A stretch of DNA of 64,000 bases from Ananas comosus (GCF_001540865.1 NC_033625.1:12010640-12074639); one strand, 5' to 3'. Counted from the stretch's first letter, positions 1-11,440 are shown. Notes: generated from the letters alone by a model not told the origin. Made by a program: numbers and translations.

Positions 1-477
1 AACTTGAATCCATGCATGTAGACTTCTCAGTGGAACTAGCTTAATCTTTGGCAATTAAGCTCAATCCTCTTGAATACTCAGATGAAAAGAGTAAATACTA
101 ATAAAAGCCTTTGAATATATAATACCACATCTAGAGATAACTAATAAGAAAGTTAAAAGTTACATAATATTAACGAGCTCAGATCTATCAATGTACTTAC
201 ATTTTGGATTCAAGATAAGTTTTAGTAAATTTGTCACATCCTTTCACCACGTAAGCCTCGGTTAATGAACACTCATGACCCCTTATCTTTTGACCATTTG
301 CCAATTGCTAAGAAACTACAACATTACCAAAGCATTCCCTCTAACATCAGGGGTGGGGGTTACCAAATTAACTACCAAACTTTCTTTTTGTTTTGTTTTT
401 CTTTTTCTTTTTGACTCGTTGGAGGAACCAACTTCGCAAATGCACGGTTTCGAATAGTTCATCTCAACAGTTATATT
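1..477. other. AT-rich sequence, no gene seen
   Basis: No convincing reading frame, splice pattern or repeat end is visible. It may be the interior of the CACTA-type element whose right terminus lies at 1367, because no left terminus of the CACTACAAGAAA type was found in the window. Confidence 0.3.
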
Positions 478-1367
478 TTAACTTGTTCTAAGGCTCATAT
501 ATAGAAGGCAATGGTCCCATTTCTCAGTTGTTGAACTGCAGAAGCTGCTGTTGCCGCAGGTGATGAAATGCTTTACCCCGAAGCACCAAAAAAAAAAAAA
601 AATCACTAAAAACTCGTAAAAGTTGGGAAATATTAGAGAGGAGAGGTCGAAGAGAGAACTCACTTGAGCAACTTGAACCTGGCGTTGAGTCAACAGCGGG
701 GTGTAGTAACCGCCTTTAGGGTTAGGGTTAGGGTTTTTCGGCGGCGCGCGAATTGGAGGAGACGAGGGTTTCTGTGCTGGGACCGTGATGTTGACGCCGT
801 TGAAGCTCCGGTGGTTACCTTGCTCGTGGAGACTCATCCACATCATCTCGTCGGCGGCGAGATTGAGCAGATCCCAGGCGTCCTCTGCTAGGGTTTCTAG
901 CGGAGAGGATGGAGGAGATGGAACCTGGGACGGGAAAGGAAAAGGGCGCACCTGAGAGACGCGGGAGAGTGAAGGGGCGCGCACCTGAGCAGACGCGGCC
1001 TTGGGAGCGGCGGAAGCGTGGCCGCCGGCCGTGGGGAAGAGCAAACGCGGCTGCCGTGGAGAAGGAGAAGGCGTAGCATCAATGGGGGGATGGGGTTTTT
1101 TTGGTAGTGTCGATGTCGGGGAAGAGGGGAGGACATGGGGAAATTAGGGTTTTTTTTTCGAGAGAGAGGAGTTGGGGAAAAGAGAAATTTGGAGGAACTA
1201 GAATTTTCTTTTGAGAGAGTTGGGGGGAAAAGAGGAAAAAAATAAAATAACATTTTTTTTTACAGATATTAGAGGCGGTTTTAAAAACCCACCTCTAATC
1301 TGCCTCTAATATTATAGCTTAGAGACGGTTATAACAACCGCCTTTTTACGCACTTTTTCTTGTAGTG
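478..1367. mobile_element. Right end of a CACTA-type transposon
   Basis: The segment ends at 1354-1367 with TTTTTCTTGTAGTG, the reverse complement of the CACTACAAGAAAA terminus typical of plant CACTA (En/Spm-like) elements. Just inside it (about 1268-1345) are subterminal inverted motifs of the form aGAGGCGGTTntaaaAACC and GACGGTTataACAACCGCC, as expected for transposase-binding subterminal repeats. The 3 bp after the end are TAA (1368-1370); the matching left TSD is outside the window or not recognised, so only the right end is supported. No CACTA transposase is visible, so this is probably a non-autonomous or gene-capturing copy. Confidence 0.55.
664..1044 (-). pseudogene. Captured host-gene exon inside the CACTA element
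   Basis: A minus-strand frame runs from 1044 to a good splice donor. Read on the minus strand, the coding sequence ends at 664 and is followed by GTGAGT (663-658) and then by AT-rich intron-like sequence. The peptide has a proline/serine-rich start, an acidic segment around EDAWDLLNLAADEMMWMSL, and a basic proline-rich segment that ends in a short Gln/Val-rich stretch before the donor. I do not recognise the family. Position inside a CACTA end suggests a transduplicated gene fragment (inference); the frame lacks the rest of a gene. A (TTAGGG)-like telobox, about 716-736, lies within the coding stretch. Confidence 0.4.
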
Positions 1368-1483
1368 TAACCACCCACTCAACCCTAGGGAGCCCACATC
1401 ATCCTCACCGTACATCTCTTAATCCAATGGCCAAAAACTTGGTAGCACCAATGACTTGGTGCTATTAATAGTATACTAGCCTA

Positions 1484-1485
<2 letters not shown>
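1368..1485. other. Unassigned spacer
   Basis: Short flank between the CACTA end and the microsatellite; nothing recognised. Confidence 0.3.

Positions 1486-1553
<68 letters not shown>
1486..1553. repeat. (CT)n/(TA)n compound microsatellite
   Basis: An uninterrupted CT dinucleotide run (about 1486-1538) passes directly into a TA run (1538-1553). A single ambiguous base (n) follows at 1554, marking an unresolved repeat length or contig join. Confidence 0.95.
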
Positions 1554-1554
1554 N

Positions 1555-2160
1555 AAGATATGATATGCACACCAATCTTCTTAGCTGTTGTTAATAAAAC
1601 ATTATTTTTGAAGCATAATTAAAGAAAAATGAATAAAGATAAATTAATACACAAATAGATAGAATATCTTTATTTTTTTTGTTGTTAATTTAATTATTTT
1701 TGTATTGCTCTTTATCTTCGCTTCTAGATTTGGAAAACCTCGAGTAGAAGTTTTAAAATACTAAACCTGAGAAAACCAAAAGAAAAAAGTACAGAAAACT
1801 AATTGGAATAAAAAACTTTCTTCCTTTTGCTTGGTGTCTAATGTAGAGAATCAGCATACCAACAATAACCACAAAATTTTAATTAAGTAAAAAATTTATA
1901 TTTTAACAAGCCTCTCACACACAACATTCACTTTGTAGTGGACTTGCACATTTATGCATTCACTTTGTAGTGTCCCTGAAGGTTAGCTATCGAAATGACT
2001 ACTATTGCATCAGCTGGTCAACACATTTGTAGAGAATCGAATGAGTCGGAATCGTTTTGGTACAAAATGAATGCGAAAATAGATTCGAAGCACTGAAACT
2101 AGCAAAAATTGAAGTTCTGGCCAGTTTAGGCTCCTAGAAAATGGAACCAAGCACTCAGAA
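1555..2160. other. AT-rich sequence, no gene seen
   Basis: Low-complexity A/T-rich DNA without a supported frame. The last part (from about 2035) begins to look like the upstream half of the family A LTR (compare 10500-10600), but the boundary cannot be fixed. Confidence 0.3.
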
Positions 2161-3482
2161 CCGTAGTGCTTAACTATAAGTGTTGTTTATGCAATTGGAG
2201 TCATTTCTGGCACTCATTCAGGCGCCCAGTTGTGAGCCCGAATTTGCTTGGTGGACAACTTCGTGATTATCGACCATTGTTGACATCTGGCACTGAAACA
2301 TATGGACAACTTCGTGATTATTGTCCATATGTTTAGGACGCTTTGTTGTGAGCCCGGTTTTTGGATCCGGACTGGTTTTTGGGCGGCTTCAAGGGCCCAG
2401 ATTTTTTGTCCCACCATTGCCTCTATAAAAACATATGGACGACCCCAGTGACCTCTTTTCCTTTCTTCTTCGTTGTGAACTCCATTCAATAGCATCTAAA
2501 CCTCTAATAAATCTCTCCAAAATCTTCCATTCTTCCTGCGAGCTGTCAAGAACAGTAGGAACTCCAACAGTAGCAGCAGTAGTTTGAAGCTTTTCGAGAG
2601 TTTGAAGCTTCCTTTCGCTGTCATGACTTAATTCGTGGATTAGAGTGTAATTCTAGCATCTTATTTCTAGGTTAGTTTCTAGTTGCTGGAAATTGGTGTA
2701 AATGCGATTTTGTTGAGTTTTGTCGAGTTTTTCTTTGATTTTGGATCCAGATTCTAGCAGTGATATTGCTAGATTTTAGTTTGTTTTTCCTTTACTTCTA
2801 GCAAATTTAGATCCATTCCTATTGGATTCACAGGTTGGTAACTGAATTCTCGGCCTCAATTGAAGTAATTTATGAGTTTAGTGCTGAATTCTGAATTTCA
2901 TGTTTGGGCCTCCCTTTTTGAATCCAAAACTGCAGCTATGGGTTTGAGCTAATTTTGATCAGTTTTTCTAGTTTAGATTGTGTGTTAAAGTTATTCCCAG
3001 CTGGTAGCAAGGTAGGATGATTCCTTTTTTGTCAAATTTCAGATTTAAACCTCAATTCCAGCATTGATGTAATTTTTGTATTGAATTAGTGGAACTCTAT
3101 TCCTATGAGATTGTGAGGACTTTCTCTGATTTTTACTGCTGATTGGAGGATGAGAGAGGCTCTTTTGGTGGTCGAGTCGTTGCCTAGTTGGATTAACTCA
3201 AAAGGTGGGCTTAAGTTACTGAATACGGCGGAATTTTCATTATGTTTACTAAATTGCAGCATATATGCTATTGTTGATCAATGTTAATTATTTTAGCTTC
3301 GAATCACTAGAGTAGCATAGATAATGCTGAAATCTGAACCTTTAAACCTGTTTATAGAGGAATTTAGATGCTCAAATTAGACCCTATGTATGCTTAAAAT
3401 CTGCACTATTCCACCCCGAAGCTCCGTCGGTAATATTTTACCAATTTTTCACCTTACTTAAAGGGTTGTGAGCATTTGGATT

Positions 3483-3577
3483 AGTGTAGAAGGACTTTAC
3501 ACTCGTACTGAGGGCCAAGTGGATTTTTACAACAGCTTTTAGACTGAGTTTTATAATAGGGTGCCGTCTGGGTTGAC
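3483..3577 (+). repeat. 95-bp direct duplication, left copy
   Basis: Identical by eye to 4928-5022. Three further bases (agt) and an n at 3581 follow it. The arrangement looks like the overlapping ends of two contigs rather than a biological duplication. Confidence 0.9.
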
Positions 3578-3799
3578 AGTNGGATTTTTAGTCCGGTACG
3601 GGTGTGGATATGATTTTCTAAAATTCGTCGGATTTGAATTCGGGTTTGAGTTTCGGATTTGATAGTCGGGTTTGGGTTTGAATTTTTAGAAATTCGCCTC
3701 GAATTCTACCCCTTTACATCTTTACTGTGGATAAGGAGGAAAGAAAGAGAGAGAGAAAGGAAACAAAGAGAGAATAGAGATTTGATTTTTTATAGTGGA

Positions 3800-3985
3800 A
3801 ATAAAATCACTAAATTACTTATGCATTAAAAGACTAAAATACTATTTTTTGTGGTACTTGATAATCAGTATCTCTCTCAAAGTGATCTGCTATTGCATGT
3901 CACAATTTTGGAAAAATTAAATCTGAGCCATTGAATAGAAATAAATAAACGATATAAAAAAATAACAAGTATAGAAGCATTACTG
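3800..3985. repeat. Dispersed AT-rich repeat, copy 1
   Basis: About 190 bp aligning by eye with 38285-38475. Both copies carry a 'gactaaa.tac' motif, a GGTACYTGATAA block, AAGTGAYCTGCTATTGCA, and end near tatagaagcattact. It is probably part of a non-autonomous element of unknown class. Confidence 0.55.
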
Positions 3986-4524
3986 AACTAAATTTCATAA
4001 AGTTTAAAAATTATTTACACATTGATCAAAGGATCACAAAATCGACAGGTTTTGATAGTATATATAAGCCATTTGCTTGTTAATGGTATAGAGCAATTCA
4101 AAATGTTTGAATTTTTGATTGAAAATTTTTTATACTATTTAGATAATATTTGATAACTCCAATCATGAATTGCGAAAGTTTAAACTCTATTTTGAGAAGG
4201 TTATACGTTTTTTATTGTTCATTTTTCGATTCTTCGCTAGACTTGATGATAATTTTTAAAAATTAAGAAATTCAGTTTCTAAATATTTTTAATACTGTAG
4301 ATCAATTTTCAAGGTGCCGATTATTAATTTGAAGTCCTGATCATCGAAAATGATTTGATAGAATAACAACTTTCATCCTCTTAACAAGATAGTAGTTGGA
4401 CTCTATATAACAAGGGATGTGCAATTCTCGCTAATTTGGCACCGAAGGATCTCATATTTTTGAACCTTGCGTTGTTTTTCACGGCATCCTATGTAATTCC
4501 TAAAACTAAATTTGATTTTAAAAA

Positions 4525-4580
4525 AACACTACAATGCAATCAAATTTTAGAGGACACTACAATGCAATCAAATTTTAAAG
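4525..4580 (+). repeat. 28-bp tandem duplication
   Basis: A unit starting CACTACAATGCAATCAAATT occurs twice in immediate succession with one change near the end of the second copy. Confidence 0.8.
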
Positions 4581-4589
4581 GACCACCCT

Positions 4590-4740
4590 TAAGGGTGCAT
4601 TTGATTTGGGTTATCCTGACAGGATTACAGGCAATTCTGTCAGGATTATTGTGTTTGGTTCATCCGTTATGTAATCTGTTAGGTATTACAGCATTACAAA
4701 AGGTGCGTTTGGTTCAAGTTATGTAATATTATAGAGTATT
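4590..4740. mobile_element. Tourist-like MITE fragments
   Basis: Two 'GGTGCRTTTGRTT' type ends occur (about 4596 and 4700) with inverted TCCTGACAGGATTA / CTGTCAGGATTA sequence between them. This is the style of PIF/Harbinger-derived MITEs in plants. Ends and TSD were not resolved. Confidence 0.35.
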
Positions 4741-4927
4741 TCGATATATCCAGGTAGCTTAATTTCTAAAAGAGATTACTACTTTTGCTGCATTAGCGCG
4801 TTTAATTTAATATAGTAATGTAATTTTGGATTGTAGCGTTTTTAGTATTAATATGTTAGTTCTATCTATAAATTCAGTAATCTAGACAATAAAATATAGT
4901 TTATACCAAAATTGCCTTTAGGGCGTN

Positions 4928-5022
4928 AGTGTAGAAGGACTTTACACTCGTACTGAGGGCCAAGTGGATTTTTACAACAGCTTTTAGACTGAGTTTTATA
5001 ATAGGGTGCCGTCTGGGTTGAC
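4928..5022 (+). repeat. 95-bp direct duplication, right copy
   Basis: Identical by eye to 3483-3577 and starting immediately after the n at 4927. The sequence then continues into family A LTR sequence, so this copy is probably the true genomic context. Confidence 0.9.
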
Positions 5023-5256
5023 TTTTGTATTGGATTATATCTGGGGCACGTGGACTACAGTTTCATGATCTAATTGATCATTAGCATTGATTATAGCCTG
5101 CATGAGTCAGATTTGAGCTCAACAGAGACTACGCTTTTTGTTTGGCTGGGTAGCTCCCTCGAGTGCTGCTTCGGAGTGAGGCTTTACGCGTTGGTGTTGC
5201 AACATCCATTTCGGCGACCTACCTTAGACCGACCACCCTAGAGGGTGGTACCGTGA

Positions 5257-5315
5257 TAAGTTAGATGGTACACTTAGTGGATGTTTATGTATCTTTATTT
5301 TTAGCTTTGAGAAAT
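5257..5315 (+). repeat. 59-bp direct repeat (partner 5695-5753)
   Basis: A 59-bp block beginning TAAGTTAGATGGTACACTTA recurs exactly at 5695-5753, 0.44 kb downstream, within the family A LTR. It could be internal LTR duplication or another assembly join. Confidence 0.85.
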
Positions 5316-5802
5316 TAGTAGGTTGGTGCAGGCTTGACCGGCCTTAGAGGCGGTCATCAAGATTGAGTTGGTTAATGTGTACTCAGTAGGTAGTTGATGC
5401 ATCCATTACATTGATAGTTCTTTTGAGCACTGCTAGTATAGACACATAATAGCTATAGATTTATTTTTAGCTTTACTACTTTTAGCTCTTCTACTTATCC
5501 AGTTGTTACTTCTGCTTTCACAAACTCAGTGGATAGGCCATCAGCGTCGGTGATGGTACATACTAAGAACTACTTGTTTATAGTAGTTCTCATGTCCTTT
5601 GTTGCTATTTTTTCTTGTAGAGCCTTCCACCCCTGTTGCTCTACTGATCAAGATAAGGGAGTTGCAAGTTAAATCCCTATCTACTTGCACGGGCTAAGTT
5701 AGATGGTACACTTAGTGGATGTTTATGTATCTTTATTTTTAGCTTTGAGAAATGACATTGTATTTGATGGATATGTACTAGTTGTACTATTTTGGGAGTT
5801 GT

Positions 5803-7573
5803 TGTTAGAAAATTGCGTACGATAAAACGCAGCGGAAAAGGAAATCAAACAAATTTGATTTTGAAAACTCTCGAGATCCAATCTAAAAAACCACGCAATT
5901 AAGATCCCTCGTGTTCTTTAAGATTAAAGGAGAAAAGTAAGATCGAATCATTACCTTTTTCGCGGATAAATCCTCACCTCAATTTGCTGATCCTGGAATT
6001 CGGTTCTCTTGAAGCTGCACACGCGTCCGGCCTCTATAGGTATCCACACGAGGTTCTTGATTTGATCGATGTCCTCACCGGGGTGCTAGCTCCCTTGCAA
6101 AAGGACGTCTTTCTTGCTAGAAGATGGAAGAGAGAAGAGAGGATAGATGACGGCTAGGATTTTCTAAAAACTCCCGTATATTATATATAGGAATATAATC
6201 CTATTTCTAATAATATAATGACAATTAAGGATAAGTATAAATCTAGATTAAAATTTATCTTTTCCTTAATTGGTTAGATCGATCAAATCCTAATTTGATT
6301 CGACTTGAATTTTATATTAATTTGATCTTATCAAATTAATAATGCAACATTTGCACATAAGTCCTCTTATAATTTACTAACTATTAGTAAGTCCTCTCTT
6401 ATAACATTTACACTTTAATACCACTAATTTGTAATAATTACAAATTAGTCCAATTATCAACATATTGACAATTAGGTCCTCCGACGATTCAATAATCGCG
6501 ATCTAGCTATCTGATCAATCACAACCTCTTATGTGTGTGACCCCATAGGTTCTATTCTATCTGGTAGTGAGATATATTTTGATCACTATCAACAATATCA
6601 CTGAAACTCCTTTCAATGGATTAGAACAATTCCAACTCAGCCCAATGAGAATTATCGATCATCTAGATAATTCTCATGAGTCTCACAATCCACCAGTGAC
6701 GCCTAGCAGCATGTAGTGGCATTCCAGTAGAATGGAATACTGAACCTCTTGGTGCAGTTACCGTGTGATACAATCCTTCTATCATGAGTCCCGACTAGAC
6801 GGAGGTTATGGAATAACTCGTCAAACCCCATCGTCTGTCATATGTTAAATTTATTCGACTCGAGTTTCTAATATCGGAAACCCTTTTCCGCTATTTATTC
6901 TGCCCTGGCCAAGGTCTTCTAAACTCGGTCTCATAAATCACATAGGACTAACACCCCTATCTACCAAGGGAGATAGATTCCATCTAAGTGCGCACCTTAT
7001 TCCTACAATGAACCTACTGCAGCCAACATGCACCGCAAGGACCCGAATGGCTAGGGACCAAGTGTATGTACAGTCAAACTATAGTGACCTCATTGTGAAT
7101 AGCCGAGGCACCGCAGGTCAAAGGACCAGTCACACTACTGCAACATTGAGTAAGTCACTAACGAGTGAGTAGACATCCAAGTGACTTCTCACGTTGGTCA
7201 CGCTCGGTACCCTTGTTCTCTAACAACCACCTGCATATTCGCTTTAATGTCCCCACACTGTCGACTCGAAACCCGTCTACCCAAAAGGGAAGCGACCTAT
7301 GCACCAATCTCACCGGATCAATCACCGTCCCCGTGATGATCCATTAATCGGGAGCATTTAGGAATTAACCACCAATGACACATGTCTCAAATTCTCAACT
7401 CTTGAGAATATATGTCATCATCTTATTAATTCTTTGGACGATTCATAGACACATACACAACATGAATAGAAATAAAAACCCAAAGTTCTAATATTTAAAA
7501 GTCAAATACAAATTTATGTCCTAGAAAGAATACATGTGTCGGCCTGGTTGGCTTCTAGGGTATACGTCTAACA
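5803..7573 (-). mobile_element. Solo copia-type LTR (1,771 bp) with TSD
   Basis: The segment starts TGTTAGA and ends TCTAACA, a 7-bp terminal inverted repeat with TG...CA ends. It is flanked by a perfect 5-bp TSD, GTTGT (5798-5802 and 7574-7578). No internal coding region, primer-binding site or second LTR is present, so it is a solo LTR left by unequal recombination. The transcriptional sense is minus: on that strand a TATATATAATATAC box (about 6175-6195) precedes a leader and the sequence closes in TTTTCTAACA. Long LTRs of this kind are typical of the SIRE/Maximus copia lineage (family knowledge; lineage is inference). The short ORF at 7165-7347 is not a gene. Confidence 0.85.
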
Positions 7574-7753
7574 GTTGTATGTATAGTCGATTACTTTTTA
7601 GCTTTTAGTAGTTTTCTTTCAACTCTGATACTTGCTTGTAGTAACTATTGTATTGTTTACAAATACTTCTTTCGCTTTGTGTATACAGGGCTTTCTATGT
7701 ATATGACGGGTTTGTTGGCGAGCCCGAGTTTGGCTGCAACTCGAGGTATGACA

Positions 7754-8150
7754 CTCGCATACACAAAAAACTCTGACACAAACCCACCACACACCAACAC
7801 TCTACACTAGCTATTTCTCCAACATCACCTTGGTGTCGAGACCTCACACCTAATTTTAGGCCTGCAAGGTTGGTTCAAGTGACTTAATTAAGTCTATGGG
7901 CCTAGAGCTTTCTTTAGAAAATTCTCTATTTCAGACAGAAAAAATAGCGAAAATAGAAAAAGAGCAGAGGAAGAAAAAAGAGAGAGAGAGAAAGAGAAAA
8001 GAGAAAAAGGAGGGAGCATCGGTGCTTCTTTTATACTTCCCCTTAACACCAACTCCCTCTTAGCATTATTCTGCTGATCACTCCCAATTACTTTTAGTAG
8101 TCCTCAAACTTGATAGTGCTCAATCATTTGTTGAATATATTTGTTACTTG
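7754..8150. other. Unassigned, purine-rich stretch
   Basis: Holds a strongly purine-rich tract (about 7935-8020: agagaga/gaaaaag) that could be the 5'-leader or 3' part of the decayed minus-strand copia element next to it. No gene is seen. Confidence 0.3.
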
Positions 8151-8214
8151 CTCTTCCGTATTGATCAGTTCCTCATTTATATATTATTTCTCCTTGCAAA
8201 AACTTCTCCCTTAT

Positions 8215-9430
8215 GAAGTGGTAGTGCCACCTCTACCTATTTTGTTATTGCATGAAAGATTGGGTTTTTCATAAAACGTAGAGCTGATTAATTGTCGCGA
8301 TAGAGAGACACTGCATAATGTGAAGCTTGATGTAAATTGCTCATATACTATGTCAGCCAAGTACTTTTTTGTGCCACCATTGCTACTGACCTATATTCCA
8401 CTTTAGTTGTACAAAGCGACACCGTCGATTGCCTTTTGCTACCCCAAATGACTACTACTGAACCAAGGTTGAATTCATATCTTATAGTTGATTGTTTTCT
8501 CTCATGGCCTCCAATGTAGCCAATGCTACAGTAGTCTCTTAGCTCACATCTCTTTCCTTTTCTATATGGGAGGCCGTAGTCAATTATCCCTTTTATGTAC
8601 CTTAGAATATGCTGAATCCTAGATGAGGTTTCTTTGGCTTATGCATTTATCGACTAACTACTCCAATTGCATATGCTATATCTGGTTAGACCACACTTAG
8701 TTATATTTAGCTACCGACTAGTTGTCGATACATGGTTGAGTTGGCCAATTCATTTCCTTCTTCTCTATATAATTTGGCATTTAGCTCTATAGGTGTAGAC
8801 ATAGGCTTAAAATTTAACATACCATGACTTCGAAGAAATCCTTTGTATTCTTCTATGGACATAGGAACAAGCTGTTCTTTATCTGCTCCGTCATGAGCCC
8901 AAGAAAGTGTTTTTCCCTCATACTATTTATCTTCTCTTAACTATCTCTAGTGAATATCTTCTCACATTGCTTCTTGACGCATATGCTCGAGTCTGCGAGC
9001 TTAGCTTGGTATCTGCATTTGCACTAAGAACTCAATTATTTTACTATACCATGCTCTATTGCTCTTAGTACTTATTTCAATCTATATAGAGCTTTTCTTA
9101 ACTTGCATACGTACTGAGGATAAGTCTTACTTTCAAAGCCCCTTGGCTACTCCATATATATGTCTCAATCGACTCACACAGGAATGCGTTCTTCACGTCT
9201 ATTTGCCACGACTTCTATGATTTGCTAGTAGCAAGTGCTATTAACAATTGTACAGACATGATCTTGGCCATGAGACTAAACGTCTCATTGTAATCCAGTC
9301 CATTCTATTGTGAGAATCCCTGAGCAACCAATCAAGCTTTGTATTTCTCTACTGATCAATCTGGATGGGTCTTTACTTTGTATACCCATGGGCATGATAT
9401 GGGTTTTACTTTCTTTGACCTCGACACTAG
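8215..9430 (-). pseudogene. Decayed Ty1/copia pol (reverse transcriptase to RNase H)
   Basis: Read on the minus strand with frameshifts and stops, copia pol motifs appear in order. First comes the start of RT: NQTWELV...WVYKVK at about 9460-9370, then a degraded QMDVKNAFL-like segment read as WQIDVKNAFL near 9220. Next is an RNase H region with LRYIKG...DYGLPYRKGK at about 8620-8560 and FNLGS...IWGSKRQSTVSL at about 8470-8410. The last recognisable part is a degraded RDNQSAL/NPIFHARTK-type tail near 8290-8240. Many stops make it non-functional. Its LTRs were not identified. The match to copia pol is read directly from the translation; the degree of decay suggests an old insertion. Confidence 0.75.
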
Positions 9431-9479
9431 TTCCCAAGTTTGATTTTGCTTCAGTGTCTGGTGTTGGCTATTTATTATT

Positions 9480-9960
9480 AGCCTAAAATAGGTCCAACTT
9501 TCTACCCCGTGACAATAAACCCAGGAGACCAATAAGTTGAGTTGGGTGAGCTTAATAAATTGAGTGGGATTACGGTCCACAAGAGACCTAACGACGAGAG
9601 GACCAACAATAGACCTAACGTTCAAGTGGGTTGAGTCAGGTTGAAGCCCGTGAGCACTGTTATTTGAGCCCTAGTGCAATAGGTGCGCCACTCCTACCAG
9701 CATGTATTTTTGGGATAGTTGGTTAGCGCTTATGATCCACACCCGGATCTCTTTCTCTATTGCGCTTCTCTACTTCTTGCTTCCAACGTTCTTCATGAGA
9801 GTTGGCTCTCTTGGAATGTCTTATTCTTTGGTAGTGGTATTCACATACTGTGGATTAGGTTTTCTTTGCTTTGAAGACCTTTTCATTTGCATACTTGCAT
9901 CTTCAAATTGATCGATGTTTCTCTAGGATTTGATAATGTACGTCTATTTGTCAAGTTCCC
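9480..9960. other. Unassigned sequence
   Basis: No supported gene; the frames here are short and unlike known proteins. It may be the 5' part or LTR of the decayed minus-strand copia element. Confidence 0.25.
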
Positions 9961-9968
9961 GGAGACTT

Positions 9969-10240
9969 CTAAGTTTTTTTTTAATAGAAAAGAGAGGTAA
10001 CCCTTCTCTTGTTTCATTCATTAGAAAATAAACAAGCAAAGAGAAAGTGAGACAAGATGACCTCAAGAACAAAAAGATACAAAAAGCAAGGAAAAGAAAA
10101 TATAAAAGAAAATTAAAAGCTAGCTTAAGAATCTGGAAACAACAGAGAAATAGAATCAAAACACCAAATCCAAAAAGGAAAGAACAAGAAGCTGAGGTAT
10201 CAAGATTGTTAATCTGATACAGTTTAAGTCGCATGTTGTA
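9969..10240 (-). mobile_element. Possible SINE-like insertion (minus strand)
   Basis: A poly-T tract (about 9976-9985) is followed by 'aatagaaaagagaggtaacc' and a block 'gtttcattcattagaaaata'. This layout resembles the tail of the better-supported SINE at 50709-50875 (poly-T, gagaga, GGTAGC, tttatttcatttagaaataa). The tRNA-like head is not clear here. Confidence 0.3.
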
Positions 10241-10758
10241 TCATGATACATCTCTGTTTGAACTATTGCATTTCTTCATTTAATTTTATCTCACTCAAGT
10301 TGATCCAAGAACGAGAACTAATTTTTATTACAGTACTTATATTTCCCATCTTTGCTTAAAAATAATTTATTTATTTCGATCCATTTATTCAACCAAATAC
10401 AACATACTAATAGGTGCTATCTATAATGTACTTGACCTTCGCAAATTGGTAAAGTTGCAGTTTGTCTTAATGGTCGGAAGTTATTAGTGGTATTTGAAAG
10501 TTAATGCGTTGAGTTGGGCCTGTTCTGACATGAAACGAGCATGAAAATAGAACCCATAAATGAACTCAATCGAAATTTGAGTTTTAGAGCACTTTCGGAC
10601 GCTTGAAAGAAGTTGTAGGCTCCCAGAAGTGCTGGGATGAGGGAGAGGGTGTGTTTGGAAGGATTCGGACCCTCTTATGGATGCCCAAAAGTTTCGGGTG
10701 AGATTCCAGACAACTGGAAGTGTATTAATTGCTTCATCCGAGTAGGAAGTGGATAAAT

Positions 10759-11440
10759 TGTTGTGGTGTCCCTCCTCATGAGGCAATTATGTGCAAAATT
10801 GCACATATTTTGTTGGACCCATTTTGTTGGGTTATGTTGGAGCCATTTGGTCTCATAGGCTAAATAGTTGGGCCAAGATTTATCTCCACTTATTCATATG
10901 ACTTAAGAGGTTAGGGCTTGGGATGAGAGAGAGAGAGAAAAGAAGCTCTCTATTTTTCTCTTGCAAAAAGAAAGAGGAGAAAAATGGGTAGAGAAAAAGA
11001 AGCTATTGGAGGCCACCATTGTTAGGTTTGTTAGAGAAACTTTTGAAGCCGGGTTTGTGGGAAAGCCGAAGGAGCCCGATTACCCTGCCGGGAGGTTTTC
11101 TTGGGTGGTGATTCATAAGCAACATTGGTGGTGAGATCTCTCCAATATTTCTCTTTATTTGGAGCAATAGCTTTGATTCTTGTAATCCATGTCTCTAGTA
11201 GTAACTAGAAAGGAATTGTACTCATCTCATTTCATATAGTGGAGTTGTTTGGAGGTGGCCCCGTGGTTTTTCCCTTTCTAGGGTTTCCACGTAAATTTGG
11301 TGTTTGATTTCTTGGTTGGTTTATATTTGCTTTATTATTGCTCTCTTTATGGTGTAGTATGATTGGAATTAATCTACTTTAGGTTATTTCCATTTGATCT
11401 TGCATTGTGGGAGAATTTACATCATTTTCTTCTCCCAACA
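10759..11440 (+). repeat. Copia 5' LTR
   Basis: 682 bp, starts TGTTGTGG and ends TCCCAACA. It differs from the 3' LTR at about 26 positions by eye (roughly 96% identity), so the insertion is not very recent. Confidence 0.93.

Larger units (their letters stand above)
3582..4926. other. Block between two single-N joins (assembly-suspect)
   Basis: This 1.35-kb AT-rich block is bounded by n at 3581 and n at 4927 and flanked by the 95-bp duplication. It contains GGGTTTGGG-rich sequence (about 3600-3720), one copy of a dispersed repeat (3800-3985) and Tourist-like MITE ends (about 4590-4740). No gene is seen. It may be a misplaced contig. Confidence 0.6.
2160..7753 (+). mobile_element. Large LTR of retrotransposon family A, copy 1 (interrupted)
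   Basis: This copy shares landmarks with a second copy ending at 18078: a block around 5091-5123 (tatagcct... GAGCTCAAC) matches 17299-17329, and both copies end with an 'aactcgaRgYATGACA' motif (7753 and 18078). A promoter-like CTCTATAAAA at about 2430-2440 followed by a CT-rich leader fits an LTR U3/R junction. The copy is broken by the block at 3578-4927 and by the solo LTR at 5803-7573. No coding capacity is visible. Assignment to a gypsy-type LTR is inference from size and style, and the left boundary is approximate. Confidence 0.4.

Noticed and set aside
716..736. (TTAGGG)3-like sequence
   Set aside because: Only three units inside a coding-like stretch; a telobox-type motif, not an interstitial telomere.
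7165..7347. 60-residue frame in the solo LTR
   Set aside because: Lies in non-coding LTR sequence and resembles nothing.
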